From Mycobacteroides abscessus ATCC 19977 (GTDB lineage Bacteria; Actinomycetota; Actinomycetes; Mycobacteriales; Mycobacteriaceae), in NCBI RefSeq assembly GCF_000069185.1, contig NC_010397.1, positions 3,968,001 through 4,032,000 of the forward strand: a stretch of 64,000 nucleotides of DNA. Reading direction: 5' to 3'. The translations under genes were made by a program, and so were the position numbers. This document shows positions 8,124 to 15,987 of the stretch, in pieces. How positions within the stretch are numbered: the stretch's first letter is position 1; every line of letters begins with the position of its first letter. Under the pieces are notes generated by a model. That model searched no databases. It saw only the letters and a program-made list of their open reading frames with translations, and was not told where the DNA came from.

Positions 8124-8489
8124 ATGAGCCTTCCCCACCAGGAGGACACCAACAGTGTCTTCACCCACAGCCCACACGACGATTCGGACTACATCGGCGA
8201 AGCGACGGTCACCGTGCGCGGCACCGACATCCCCGTCGAGTTGGAATTGAAGGGCTACAGCGAGCCAATCGACGGCGTCTTCCGCTGGATCGGCCGCATC
8301 AGGCCGAACGAGCAATTGACCGCGATCGTCGGCGACGAGGCCCGCGTCAAGGCCACCATCCGCACCACGCACAGCGCCCGGGACGCGTTCATCGGCGATC
8401 CCGACCCATGGAACCGATACCGGGTGATCGGAAAGAGCACCCCGCCGTTCCATGTGGCTACCGACCTCTCGGAAGTCGAGGCGGAGTAA
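8124..8489 (+). CDS. DUF4873 domain protein
   Basis: 121 residues. The DUF4873 core runs from YIGEATVTVRGTDIPVELEL to WNRYRVIGKSTPPF. In mycobacteria this domain also occurs fused or adjacent to flavin monooxygenases; its function is not established. ATG at 8124 is chosen over an in-frame GTG 14 codons upstream because GGAGAG sits at the right distance and the upstream region holds the inverted repeat. It is divergent from the diiron pair, which fits an accessory role in the oxygenase pathway. Its 3' end forms half of a terminator hairpin. Confidence 0.8.
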   Translation: MSLPHQEDTNSVFTHSPHDDSDYIGEATVTVRGTDIPVELELKGYSEPIDGVFRWIGRIRPNEQLTAIVGDEARVKATIRTTHSARDAFIGDPDPWNRYRVIGKSTPPFHVATDLSEVEAE

Positions 8490-8512
8490 GGGCTTTCGCC
8501 CCTTACTCCGCC
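8480..8512. terminator. Bidirectional hairpin terminator
   Basis: Perfect 13-bp arms (GGCGGAGTAAGGG and its complement) with a 7-base loop between the convergent DUF4873 and TetR genes. The arms include the last codons and stop signals of both genes. There is no long U-run, as is usual in mycobacteria. Confidence 0.6.
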
Positions 8513-9066
8513 CGTGCGCGGATGAGCGCGATCAGCTCACGCTCGACCTCGCGTAAGGGCTGCACCGAGCGGGCAGCCTGCGCCTGCAGCAGTGCACCTT
8601 CGATGGCGCTGACGGTGAGCGACGCCAGGCTGTCGACATCGTGCGCCACCCCTGAGTCACGGAAGGACTCCGCCAGCCGGGTGCGCATCCCGATGAAAGC
8701 GTCGTGGGCCGCGGCCCGGATCTGCTCCTCCCCCGGGCCGGCGAGCGCGGCTGCGGCATGCGGGCACCCGGTGTCGAAGTCATGCGCCTCGAGCTGATTG
8801 ACCCACCACGCGATGAACCTGGTGAGCAGGTATTCCGCATCGCCACGGGCGCGCAGCGCGTCGAGAAACCCATTGGCAAGATCCGACGCCTCTCGCTCTG
8901 CCGCGGCGATGAGTTCGGCCTTGCCCTCCGGAAAGTGCTGATAGATGGAGTTGCGCGCGGTGCCGCTGCGTTTAAGCAGGTCAGCCAGGCCGGTGGCATG
9001 CACACCACGCTCGCGCATCATGGCGATCGCGCTGTCGATCAGCCGTTGCCGTGGACCCGACGCCAC
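8503..9066 (-). CDS. TetR-family repressor, LmrA/YxaF type
   Basis: 187-residue transcription factor. The N-terminal helix-turn-helix is GLADLLKRSGTARNSIYQHF; the C-terminal ligand domain (TGCPHAAAALAG) resembles the LmrA/YxaF group. The frame opens at an ATG at 9102, but GTG at 9066 is preferred: GGAGGGCGAG precedes it, the protein then starts ASGPRQRLIDSA like other family members, and the 9086-9101 operator falls in the leader instead of in codons. It is divergent from the thioesterase/DinB pair, with two operators between, so it probably represses both itself and that pair. The ligand is unknown. Confidence 0.88.
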   Translation of the reverse strand: MASGPRQRLIDSAIAMMRERGVHATGLADLLKRSGTARNSIYQHFPEGKAELIAAAEREASDLANGFLDALRARGDAEYLLTRFIAWWVNQLEAHDFDTGCPHAAAALAGPGEEQIRAAAHDAFIGMRTRLAESFRDSGVAHDVDSLASLTVSAIEGALLQAQAARSVQPLREVERELIALIRARAE

Positions 9067-9085
9067 CTCGCCCTCCTCACCCACA

Positions 9086-9101
9086 TAGACCAATCGGTCC
9101 A
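9086..9101. promoter_or_regulatory. TetR operator 1, TAGACC-type
   Basis: Reads TAGACCAATCGGTCCA, with core GACC-AATC-GGTC a perfect inverted repeat. LmrA/YxaF-type regulators recognise TAGACC...GGTCTA-like sites, which agrees with the class of the adjacent regulator. It lies 20 bp upstream of the preferred TetR start. Confidence 0.6.
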
Positions 9102-9120
9102 TCTGCTGCTACCGTCGGCA

Positions 9121-9136
9121 TGGACCAATCAGTCTA
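9121..9136. promoter_or_regulatory. TetR operator 2, TAGACT/GGTCCA-type
   Basis: Reads TGGACCAATCAGTCTA, sharing GGACCAATC with operator 1 and ending in GTCTA. It lies 15 bp upstream of the thioesterase start, so both divergent promoters are covered by a site. Confidence 0.55.
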
Positions 9137-9151
9137 CGCGGAAGGGTGGCC

Positions 9152-9592
9152 ATGACCACGGAAATCGAGAACCTGTCGGGGCTGGAACTGCTGCGCAGCA
9201 TGGGTGGGACGGCCGACGGGATGCCGCCCATCGCCCGTCTACTCGGGATGCAGCTGGAGGACATCGAGTTCGGGACGGTGTCGTTCAGCGTGGTCACCCG
9301 CCCCGAGTTCGCCAACCCGTTGGGCACGTTGCACGGCGGCATCTGTGCGACGCTGCTCGACTCGGTGTTGGGCTGCGCGGTGCACTCCACCCTGGAACCC
9401 GGAATCGGTTACGGCACACTCGAACTCAAGGTGAACTACGTCCGCACCGTCCCGGTCGATGGCGAGCGCTTGGTGGCCACGGGCACGGTGTTGCACCCCG
9501 GCCGCCGGGTGGCGACCGCCGAGGGCAAGGTTGTCGACTCGCAGGGCAGGCTGGTGGCGCACGGCACCACCACCGTCATGGTGTACCGCTGA
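9152..9592 (+). CDS. PaaI-type hotdog acyl-CoA thioesterase
   Basis: 146 residues, a single hotdog domain. The motif NPLGTLHGGICATLLDSVLG holds the HGG signature of PaaI/YdiI thioesterases, with the catalytic acidic residue (D of TLLD) downstream. It would hydrolyse an acyl- or aryl-CoA in the cytoplasm. GTG at 9146 is a second possible start; AAGGGTGG lies just upstream of both. The stop codon overlaps the start of the DinB-like gene (ATGA), so the two are translationally coupled and presumably under the divergent TetR regulator. Confidence 0.87.
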   Translation: MTTEIENLSGLELLRSMGGTADGMPPIARLLGMQLEDIEFGTVSFSVVTRPEFANPLGTLHGGICATLLDSVLGCAVHSTLEPGIGYGTLELKVNYVRTVPVDGERLVATGTVLHPGRRVATAEGKVVDSQGRLVAHGTTTVMVYR

Positions 9593-9711
9593 TGAGCGCG
9601 AGCGAAGAAGGCCAGGCACTGATGAGCGCGAGCGAAGAAGGCCGGGCACTGATGAGCGCGAGCGAAGAAGGCCGGGCACTGATGAGCGCGAGCGAAGAAG
9701 GCCGGGCAGCG
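9592..9711 (+). repeat. Four tandem 30-bp repeats at a gene start
   Basis: Units at 9592, 9622, 9652 and 9682. Units 2 and 3 are identical, unit 1 differs at one base, and unit 4 diverges only in its last bases; a decayed fifth copy follows. Each encodes MSASEEGRAL and carries both an ATG and a GAAGAAGG ribosome-site-like stretch for the next unit. Copy number could vary by slippage without breaking the frame. Confidence 0.9.
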
Positions 9712-10251
9712 ACGAGCGGCGCGAGTGCCGAGGACTTCGCGCGCGCCTCGGATGCCATCGAGGCGTTGCTGGCGGCGGTGCGCCCGGATCAGTGGGATGC
9801 CGCCACACCGTGCGAGGAATGGAATCTGCGGCAGTTGGCGGACCATCTCGTCGAGGTGAACTACTCACTGGCCGGGCGCTTCGGCGGGCTCAGCAGCGGT
9901 ACCGCCGCCGACCCGGTGGCGGCGTATCGGCTGTCCGCCCAGGCGTTGCGTGACGCGCTGGCGCTGCCCGGCGTGCTGGACCAGACCTATCCCGGCCCGT
10001 TCGCGCACACCACCGGCGCCAACCAACTTCAGGTCCGCATGGCCGATCTGCTGACCCACGGCTGGGATCTGGCGCGAGCCACCGGCGCGTCCGCCGACCT
10101 GCCGGTAGATCTCACCGAAAACGCGCTCGGCTTCGTGCAGAAACTTGCCGGGGCGTTCGCACGATCGGGGAAGTTCGGCGCCCCGCAGCCCGTGGCCGAG
10201 GATGCCCCGGCACTCGACCGGCTGGCTGCGATGACCGGCCGGGTGGTCTAG
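9592..10251 (+). CDS. DinB-like TIGR03086 family protein with repeat N-terminus
   Basis: 219 residues from the overlapping ATG. The domain from about residue 48 is of the mycothiol-dependent maleylpyruvate isomerase N-terminal/DinB type: TPCEEWNLRQLADHLVEVNY and LTHGWDLARATG supply the typical metal-binding histidines and Asp. Catalytic activity of this subfamily is not known; thiol-dependent transfer is a family-level guess. The first 40 residues are four copies of MSASEEG(R/Q)AL. Each copy has its own ATG, so translation could begin at 9592, 9622, 9652 or 9682. It is coupled to the thioesterase by ATGA overlap. Confidence 0.8.
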   Translation: MSASEEGQALMSASEEGRALMSASEEGRALMSASEEGRAATSGASAEDFARASDAIEALLAAVRPDQWDAATPCEEWNLRQLADHLVEVNYSLAGRFGGLSSGTAADPVAAYRLSAQALRDALALPGVLDQTYPGPFAHTTGANQLQVRMADLLTHGWDLARATGASADLPVDLTENALGFVQKLAGAFARSGKFGAPQPVAEDAPALDRLAAMTGRVV

Positions 10252-10264
10252 CACTTCCCCGAGG

Positions 10265-10310
10265 GTGAAGCCAGTGCGGAATCTCAGCCGATTTCCTGCA
10301 CTGGTTTCAC
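10265..10310. terminator. Bidirectional hairpin between convergent genes
   Basis: Arms GTGAAGCCAGTGC and GCACTGGTTTCAC pair over 13 positions, with one position a G-T wobble when transcribed left to right. The loop is 20 bases. It sits between the DinB-like gene and htpX, which converge. Confidence 0.6.
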
Positions 10311-10323
10311 GGTCGGCGATTAC

Positions 10324-11193
10324 TCAGAAGCGGGCCATATTCTCTAGGCGCGCAATGCGGTCCGCCATCGGCGGATGCGTCGAGAACAGCGAGGCGACCC
10401 GATCGCTGGCCCGGAACGGGTTGGCGATCATCAGATGTGACTGGCTGGCCAGCTGCGGCTCGGGCGGCAACGGCGCCGCCTGCACCCCACCGGAGATCTT
10501 GCGTAACGCCGAGGCCAGCGCCAGCGGATCACCGGTCAGTTCGGCACCGGACTGATCGGCCTGGTACTCCCGGGAACGAGACACCGCCATCTTCACCACC
10601 GTGGCGGCAATGGGCCCCAGCATCGACACCAGGAAAAGCGCAAAGGGGTTGGGGCGGTTCTCGTCACCGCCGCCGAAAAAATTCAGGAACATCGCCATAT
10701 TGGCCAGGCCCGAGATCACGGCGGCGAGGGCACCGGCGACACTGGAGATCAGGATGTCGCGGTTGTACACGTGCGAGAGCTCGTGTCCCAGCACCGCGCG
10801 CAGTTCGCGCTCGCTGAGCAAGTCCAGGATGCCGGTGGTGCAACACACCGCGGCGTTGCGAGGATTGCGGCCCGTGGCAAAGGCATTAGGGGCGTTGGTA
10901 TCGCTGATGTACAACCGGGGCATGGGTTGACGGGCGACGGTCGCCAGCTCCCGCACAATCCGGTACATGGCGGGCTGCTGCAACTCGGTGACCGGCTGGG
11001 CGTGCATGGCGCGCAGCGCCAAGGTGTCGCTCTTGAAGTACACGTACGCGTTCATGCCGACGGCGAACACAATGGCCAGCAGCAAGATGCTCTTGCTGTG
11101 GAACAGCGAGCCGATGAACACGATCATCGCCGACATGCCGCCCAGCAGCAGCACTGTCTTGAGTCCGTTGGCGTGGCTGGGTACCGCTGGCAT
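10324..11193 (-). CDS. htpX: Membrane zinc metalloprotease HtpX
   Basis: 289-residue M48 protease that degrades damaged membrane proteins. Two hydrophobic segments near the N-terminus ([38 protein letters not shown]) precede the zinc site HELSH in [13 protein letters not shown] second hydrophobic pair lies at 150-215, and the third ligand Glu is in [11 protein letters not shown] at 11193 is preferred to the one two codons upstream because GAGGAGG is 6 bases before it and would touch the other. M. tuberculosis has htpX (Rv0563) next to grcC1, as here. Confidence 0.95.
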   Translation of the reverse strand: MPAVPSHANGLKTVLLLGGMSAMIVFIGSLFHSKSILLLAIVFAVGMNAYVYFKSDTLALRAMHAQPVTELQQPAMYRIVRELATVARQPMPRLYISDTNAPNAFATGRNPRNAAVCCTTGILDLLSERELRAVLGHELSHVYNRDILISSVAGALAAVISGLANMAMFLNFFGGGDENRPNPFALFLVSMLGPIAATVVKMAVSRSREYQADQSGAELTGDPLALASALRKISGGVQAAPLPPEPQLASQSHLMIANPFRASDRVASLFSTHPPMADRIARLENMARF

Positions 11194-11278
11194 GATCATC
11201 CTCCTCGTTCGCTCGACGGGTGTTACCAGGTGTCACTCAAGCTAACGAAGAAAGATCTAGCAGGGTTCCGCCGCGCGC

Positions 11279-12283
11279 TTATCCGTGGCGGCGCACGGTG
11301 TACTCGATGAGTACGCCCAGAGCGTCACGAGCATCACCCGGTGGCAACTCCACCAGCTCGGCCTTGGCCCGATCGGCGTAGTCGATGACGACGGACTTGG
11401 CCTGCGCCAGTCCCTCGGAGGCGCGCAATAGGGCGAGCGCCTCTTCCACCTCGGCGTCGTCGGTGATCGGCGCGGCCAGCAGGACGCGCAGCCGGTCCGC
11501 GTCGGGGCCGGTATCGCGCAGGGCGTACAACATCGGAAGGGTGTGCACTCCCTCGCGCAGGTCCGTGCCCGGTGTCTTGCCCGATTCGTCGGTGAGGCTC
11601 TCGATGTCGATGATGTCGTCGGAGATCTGGAAGGCAGTGCCGACGATGGCGCCCAGGCGGCTCAGCCGTTCGATCTGATCGTCGTCGCAGCGCGACGTCA
11701 TGGCGCCGAAACGGCCCGCCGCCGCGATCAACGATCCGGTCTTCTCGTGGATCACCTTGAGGTAGTGCTCGGTCTCGTCGCCGCCCTCGGGCACCCCGAC
11801 GGTTTCCCGCATCTGCCCGGTGACCAGCTCGGCGAAGGTCTCCGCGACGATCCGCACGGCCGTGGGGCCCAGCCGCGACACCAACCGCGAGGCCGTGGCC
11901 AGCAGATAGTCCCCGGCCAGAATCGCCACGTTGTTACCCCAACGGGCATTGGCGCTGGGCACCCCGCGACGCTTCTGCGCCTCGTCCATGACGTCGTCGT
12001 GGTACAGCGTGGCCAGGTGGATGAGCTCGCACACCGCACCCGCGAGGATCACCTCGTCGTTGTCCGGATCGGGTCCGGTCTGTGCGGCCAGCACCGTGAA
12101 CAGCGGGCGGAAGCGCTTCCCACCGGCGTGGAAAAGGTGCAGCACAGACTCCGTCAACAGCGGGTCGGACTGCCCCAGCTCGGACACGATGAGGGTTTCG
12201 ATGGCGGCCAAATGGTCGCGCACCTTGGCGGCGAATACGGGATCACCGAGGTCAACTCCGGCCACCGTGGTCGAGTTACTCAC
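11279..12283 (-). CDS. grcC1: Long-chain polyprenyl diphosphate synthase
   Basis: 334-residue trans-isoprenyl diphosphate synthase that would condense isopentenyl diphosphate to make the menaquinone side chain. The first Asp-rich motif is DDVMD (LYHDDVMDEA) and the second DDIID (ISDDIIDIES); GGKRFRP and KTG motifs are also present. The frame is open 93 codons further upstream, but that region overlaps the divergent menJ; GTG at 12283 (SNSTTVAGVDLGDP) fits the family N-terminus. It is 20 bp from divergent menJ. The name follows the M. tuberculosis orthologue Rv0562. Confidence 0.93.
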   Translation of the reverse strand: MSNSTTVAGVDLGDPVFAAKVRDHLAAIETLIVSELGQSDPLLTESVLHLFHAGGKRFRPLFTVLAAQTGPDPDNDEVILAGAVCELIHLATLYHDDVMDEAQKRRGVPSANARWGNNVAILAGDYLLATASRLVSRLGPTAVRIVAETFAELVTGQMRETVGVPEGGDETEHYLKVIHEKTGSLIAAAGRFGAMTSRCDDDQIERLSRLGAIVGTAFQISDDIIDIESLTDESGKTPGTDLREGVHTLPMLYALRDTGPDADRLRVLLAAPITDDAEVEEALALLRASEGLAQAKSVVIDYADRAKAELVELPPGDARDALGVLIEYTVRRHG

Positions 12284-12303
12284 CGGTCCAACATACTGGG
12301 AAG

Positions 12304-13533
12304 GTGCAGACCTCAGCGGACCTGGTCGTCGTCGGTGCCGGCCCAGCCGGATCGGCGGCCGCGGCGTGGGCCGCACGCTCGGGGCGCGAGGTGGTCCTGG
12401 TCGATTCGGCGGTGTTCCCCCGAGACAAGACGTGCGGCGACGGACTGACCCCGCGCGCCGTCGAACAACTCGAGTTGCTGGGCCTGCGCCCCTGGCTCGA
12501 CGAGCACATCCGATACCGGGGTCTGCGCCTGCACGGATTTGGCGGAAATCTCGAAGTGCCATGGCCCGGAACGTCTTTCGGTGGCACCGGGAGCGCGGTG
12601 CGCCGCACCGAGCTGGACGACAAGATCCGTCAGGTCGCCGTCGACTCCGGGGCCAAGATGGCCGAGTCCACCAAGGCCGTTGACGTCGAGCGTGACTCGG
12701 CGGGCCGGATCACCTCGGTGCGGGTGCTCGACGACAACGGTCCCGGCGAGATCGCGTGCAAGGCCGTCATCGTCGCCGACGGGGTGCGTTCGACGCTCGG
12801 AAAGATCCTCGGACGCGAGTGGCACAAGGACACCGTGTACGCCGTCGCGGGCCGCGCGTACATCGAGTCGGCCCGCGGTGACGAAGAATGGATGACCTCA
12901 CACCTGGAGCTGCGCTCCCCCGAGGGTGATGTGTTGCCCGGATACGGCTGGATCTTCCCGTTGGGCGGCGGACAGATCAACATCGGTGTGGGTGCGCTGG
13001 CCACGTCGAAACGCCCCGCCGACGCAGCGCTGCGCCCGCTCATCGAGTACTACACCGAGCTGCGGCGCGAGGACTTCGGGCTCACCGGACGGCTGCAATC
13101 GATCGCGTCGGCACTGCTGCCGATGGGCGGTGCGGTATCCGGCGTCGCGGGCCCCAACTGGATGCTCATCGGCGACGCGGCGGCCTGCGTCAATCCGCTC
13201 AATGGCGAGGGTATCGACTACGGGCTGGAAACCGGCCACCTGGCCGCCGAGGTGCTGGACGCCGGCGATTACTCGCAGCTGTGGCCACAGCTGCTACGGG
13301 ACCGCTACGGCCGTTCGTTCTCGATCGCACGGCGACTCGCGGCGCTGCTCACGTTGCCCCGCTTCCTGCCCGTGATGGGACCGGTGGGCATGCACTCGGC
13401 GGTATTGATGCGAATTGCCGTGCGGCTCATGGGAAACCTGGTAACCGACGACGATCAGGACATGATCGCGCGGGCCTGGCGAGTGGCTGGCGGCGGATCA
13501 CGACGCCTGGACTCCCGTCCGCCGTTCAGCTGA
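12304..13533 (+). CDS. menJ: Menaquinone reductase, geranylgeranyl-reductase family
   Basis: 409-residue FAD enzyme that saturates one isoprene unit (beta) of the menaquinone side chain, membrane-associated. The FAD motif VVVGAGPAGSAAAAW is at residues 8-22, PRDKTCGDGLTPRA is typical of the family, and the second FAD motif is LIGDAAACVNPLNGEGID. It is syntenic with M. tuberculosis Rv0561c. The start is GTG, 20 bp from the divergent grcC1, so a very compact bidirectional promoter or leaderless transcripts are likely. It converges with menG, leaving 16 bp. Confidence 0.93.
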   Translation: MQTSADLVVVGAGPAGSAAAAWAARSGREVVLVDSAVFPRDKTCGDGLTPRAVEQLELLGLRPWLDEHIRYRGLRLHGFGGNLEVPWPGTSFGGTGSAVRRTELDDKIRQVAVDSGAKMAESTKAVDVERDSAGRITSVRVLDDNGPGEIACKAVIVADGVRSTLGKILGREWHKDTVYAVAGRAYIESARGDEEWMTSHLELRSPEGDVLPGYGWIFPLGGGQINIGVGALATSKRPADAALRPLIEYYTELRREDFGLTGRLQSIASALLPMGGAVSGVAGPNWMLIGDAAACVNPLNGEGIDYGLETGHLAAEVLDAGDYSQLWPQLLRDRYGRSFSIARRLAALLTLPRFLPVMGPVGMHSAVLMRIAVRLMGNLVTDDDQDMIARAWRVAGGGSRRLDSRPPFS

Positions 13534-13549
13534 TTTCTCCCGCGAGCAG

Positions 13550-14233
13550 TTACAAAGTGGCGATGTGGAGGGCGACGATGCCACCGGTGAGATTGCGCCA
13601 CCGCACATTTGACCACCCTGCCGAGGCGATCTGGTGGGCCAGCGCCTCCTGATCGGGCCACGCCCGGATGGACTCGGCCAGGTACACGTAGGCATCCGGA
13701 TTGCTGCTGACGGCGCGCGCCACCTCGGGCAGCGTCTTCATCAGATATTCCATGTACAGCGTGCGAAACGGCCGGTTGACCGGCGTCGAGAACTCGCATA
13801 CCGCAAGGCGGCCACCGGGTTTGGTGACACGAGCCATTTCCCGCAGCCCTTCGACGTGATCGACGACATTACGCAGCCCAAAGCTGATGGTCACCGCGTC
13901 GAACGAGTGATCCGCGAACGGCAGCCGCGTGGCGTCCCCGGCCACCTTCGGCACGTCGCGACGGGCACCGGCCTTGAGCATGCCGACCGAGAAGTCCGCG
14001 GCCACGCACCACGCACCGGACTGGGTGAGTTCGGCGGTCGAGACCGCGGTTCCCGCGGCGATGTCGAGCACCTTGTCGCCGGGCTTGAGCCTGAGGGCCT
14101 CGCGGGTGGCGCGGCGCCAAAAGCGGTCCCGGCCGAAGGAGAGCACGGTATTGGTGATGTCATACCTACGGGCCACCGCGTCGAACATGGACGCGACCTC
14201 GTGCGGGTCCTTTTCCAGGGTGGCGCGGTTCAT
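13550..14233 (-). CDS. menG: Demethylmenaquinone methyltransferase
   Basis: 227 residues. Transfers the SAM methyl group to demethylmenaquinone, the last ring step. SAM motif [15 protein letters not shown] lies near residues 55-70; UbiE/MenG signatures are FGLRN and [13 protein letters not shown]. Start at the ATG of [17 protein letters not shown], matching M. tuberculosis MenH/UbiE (Rv0558); 20 upstream codons without similarity are excluded. Lies downstream of mgtA on the same strand with a 109-bp gap that holds a 57-bp hairpin element. Confidence 0.94.
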
Positions 14234-14266
14234 ACCGTGACGGTACAGGGCAGCCCGCCCGGACGC

Positions 14267-14323
14267 CGACACGCCGTGTTCTGATGCGTTCACCGAGTCA
14301 TTGCCACCGAATGCGGCGTGTCG
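14267..14323. repeat. 57-bp hairpin element, copy A
   Basis: Left arm CGACACGCCGTGTT and right arm AATGCGGCGTGTCG pair over most of 14 positions around a 29-base interior. A second element of identical length with nearly the same arms lies at 61650-61706. It sits in the gap between menG and mgtA, both on the minus strand. It could terminate, attenuate or stabilise transcripts. Confidence 0.6.
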
Positions 14324-14342
14324 ACGCGGGGGGTGGGGCGGA

Positions 14343-15485
14343 TCAGGCGGTCATGATGCCGCGGCCCAGGGTGGTGCCCGCCGCCGCGGCGTAGTGCTCC
14401 AGCAGCTCATCGCAGATCGCGGGCCAGGTGCGTGCAAGTACTCCCCGGCGTGCGGCCGCCGAGAAGCGGCTGCGGGTGGCCGGCTGTACCAAGTGGTCGA
14501 CCGCCATACCCAGTCGCGCCTCGAAGTCGGCGACCGGCAACAGCATGCCGTTGCGCCCGGGAATCACCAGATCACGAGGCCCGCCGGCATCCGGAGCGAT
14601 GGACGGCACGCCACTGGCCAGTGCTTCCTGTACCGCCTGGCAGAACGTTTCGTGCTCGCCCGGGTGGATGAAGACGTCGAGACTGGCGTAGGCCCGCGAC
14701 AGTGCCGACCCGGTCAGTTCGCCGGTGAAAACCGCTGTCGGCATCAGCTTTTCGAGTGCTTCGCGTTCGACACCGCCGCCCACGATGACAAGCTGAAGAT
14801 CATCGCGCCCGGCCAGCACCGCGAGGCGCTCCACATGCTTTTCCGGAGCGAGACGCCCGACGAACCCGATGATCGGCTTGCCCTTGGGCGACCAGGCCCG
14901 GCGCAGCTCATCGTCGCGTGCCGAGGGGGCGAAACGCTCGATATCCACGCCACGCGACCACCGGAACACCCGCGGGATTCCATGCATGGCAAGGTCTTCC
15001 ATCGCGGACGACGACGGTGCCAAGGTACGGTCGGCACGGCCGTGCAAATGCTTGGTCCAGCGCCAGGCGGCACGTGCGGCGAAACCGGCGCCGTAGCTGT
15101 CGGCGAATCCCGCCACATCGGTTTGATAGACGGCGACCACGGGCACATCAAGGTGCTGCGCGGCGCGCAGTCCGCCATATCCCAGCACGAACGGCGAAGC
15201 CAGGTGCACCACGTCGGGGGCGAACTCGCGGAAGATCCGGACCATGCGCGGCTGCGGAACTCCCAGCGGAAGCGTGCTCACCTTCGGGAACATGATGGCC
15301 GGTACCCGGTGCACGGGCACTCCGGCGTACTCGGTAGCGGCGGGGGCCTGTCCGCGCGGGGTGTCGGGCGCGATGACGATGGCCTCGTGCCCGGTGCGGC
15401 GGAAGTGCTCCAGCACCCGCAACACCGAATTGGACACTCCGTTGACGTTCGGCAAGAACGACTCGGCGACGATCGCGATGCGCAC
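14343..15485 (-). CDS. mgtA: GDP-mannose-dependent alpha-mannosyltransferase
   Basis: 380-residue GT4-family glycosyltransferase, GT-B fold, cytoplasmic face of the membrane. [20 protein letters not shown] is the acceptor-side loop; [15 protein letters not shown] and the E-x7-E segment [16 protein letters not shown] form the donor site. M. tuberculosis Rv0557 (MgtA, earlier PimB) mannosylates glucuronosyl diacylglycerol and was linked to lipomannan. Start GTG at 15485. It precedes menG and follows the menD-DUF3592 pair on the same strand. The close resemblance to Rv0557 supports the name; the exact acceptor is inferred. Confidence 0.9.
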
Positions 15486-15546
15486 ATCGACAGCATGTCA
15501 GGATCAACTGGCAGTTAGGTTGCCCCCAGGCATACGTCACGCAAAC

Positions 15547-15987
15547 TTAAGCGTGAGCAGGGGCCGGGCCTCGGCGCCGCAGCCAGGCGAGCCCCAGCAG
15601 CACGGTTCCGGTGACCGTCCACACCACCACGATGATAGAGCCTGCCGGGATGATCGACAGCGATGCGTTACGCCCTTGTACCCGAACCAGATCCGGGTTG
15701 GACTTGTCATACTCGACATAGATCCGCATGCCCGGACTGAGCTCGGACGGATAGAGGACACCCAATTCCGGCCGGTACGTGACTCGTTCGGGTGTGACGA
15801 ACTCGATGGTGGATCGTCGCGGGCCCGCGCTGAGCACCTCGGCCAGCGCGACGCCCATATCCCGTTCGATTGCCTTGTCGTTGCGCCAGGCGCCGGCGAC
15901 CAACAGCAGTGACTGCAGGGTCATCAGGCCCGCCAGGATCAGCACTCCGATCCTGACTCTCGTGATGACGCGGGCGCGCCGGTTCAC
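15547..15987 (-). CDS. DUF3592 membrane protein
   Basis: 146 residues with two membrane segments (about 10-33 and 112-134) flanking an extracytoplasmic domain of about 75 residues containing [20 protein letters not shown], the DUF3592 hallmark. Function unknown; matches the position of M. tuberculosis Rv0556. Its GTG start overlaps the menD stop (GTGA), so its translation is coupled to menD. That conserved coupling suggests a role near quinone synthesis at the membrane, which is inference. Confidence 0.85.
   Translation of the reverse strand: MNRRARVITRVRIGVLILAGLMTLQSLLLVAGAWRNDKAIERDMGVALAEVLSAGPRRSTIEFVTPERVTYRPELGVLYPSELSPGMRIYVEYDKSNPDLVRVQGRNASLSIIPAGSIIVVVWTVTGTVLLGLAWLRRRGPAPAHA

Noticed and set aside
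8704..9591. N-terminal extension giving a 515-residue DinB-like protein
   Set aside because: It would run through the TetR gene, both operators and the thioesterase; ATGA overlap at 9592 supplies a proper start.
9592..9711. CRISPR array
   Set aside because: The repeats are contiguous with no spacers and stay in frame inside a gene.
12284..12562. 93-codon N-terminal extension of grcC1
   Set aside because: Overlaps the divergent menJ start and has low-complexity Arg/Pro sequence; the family N-terminus begins at 12283.
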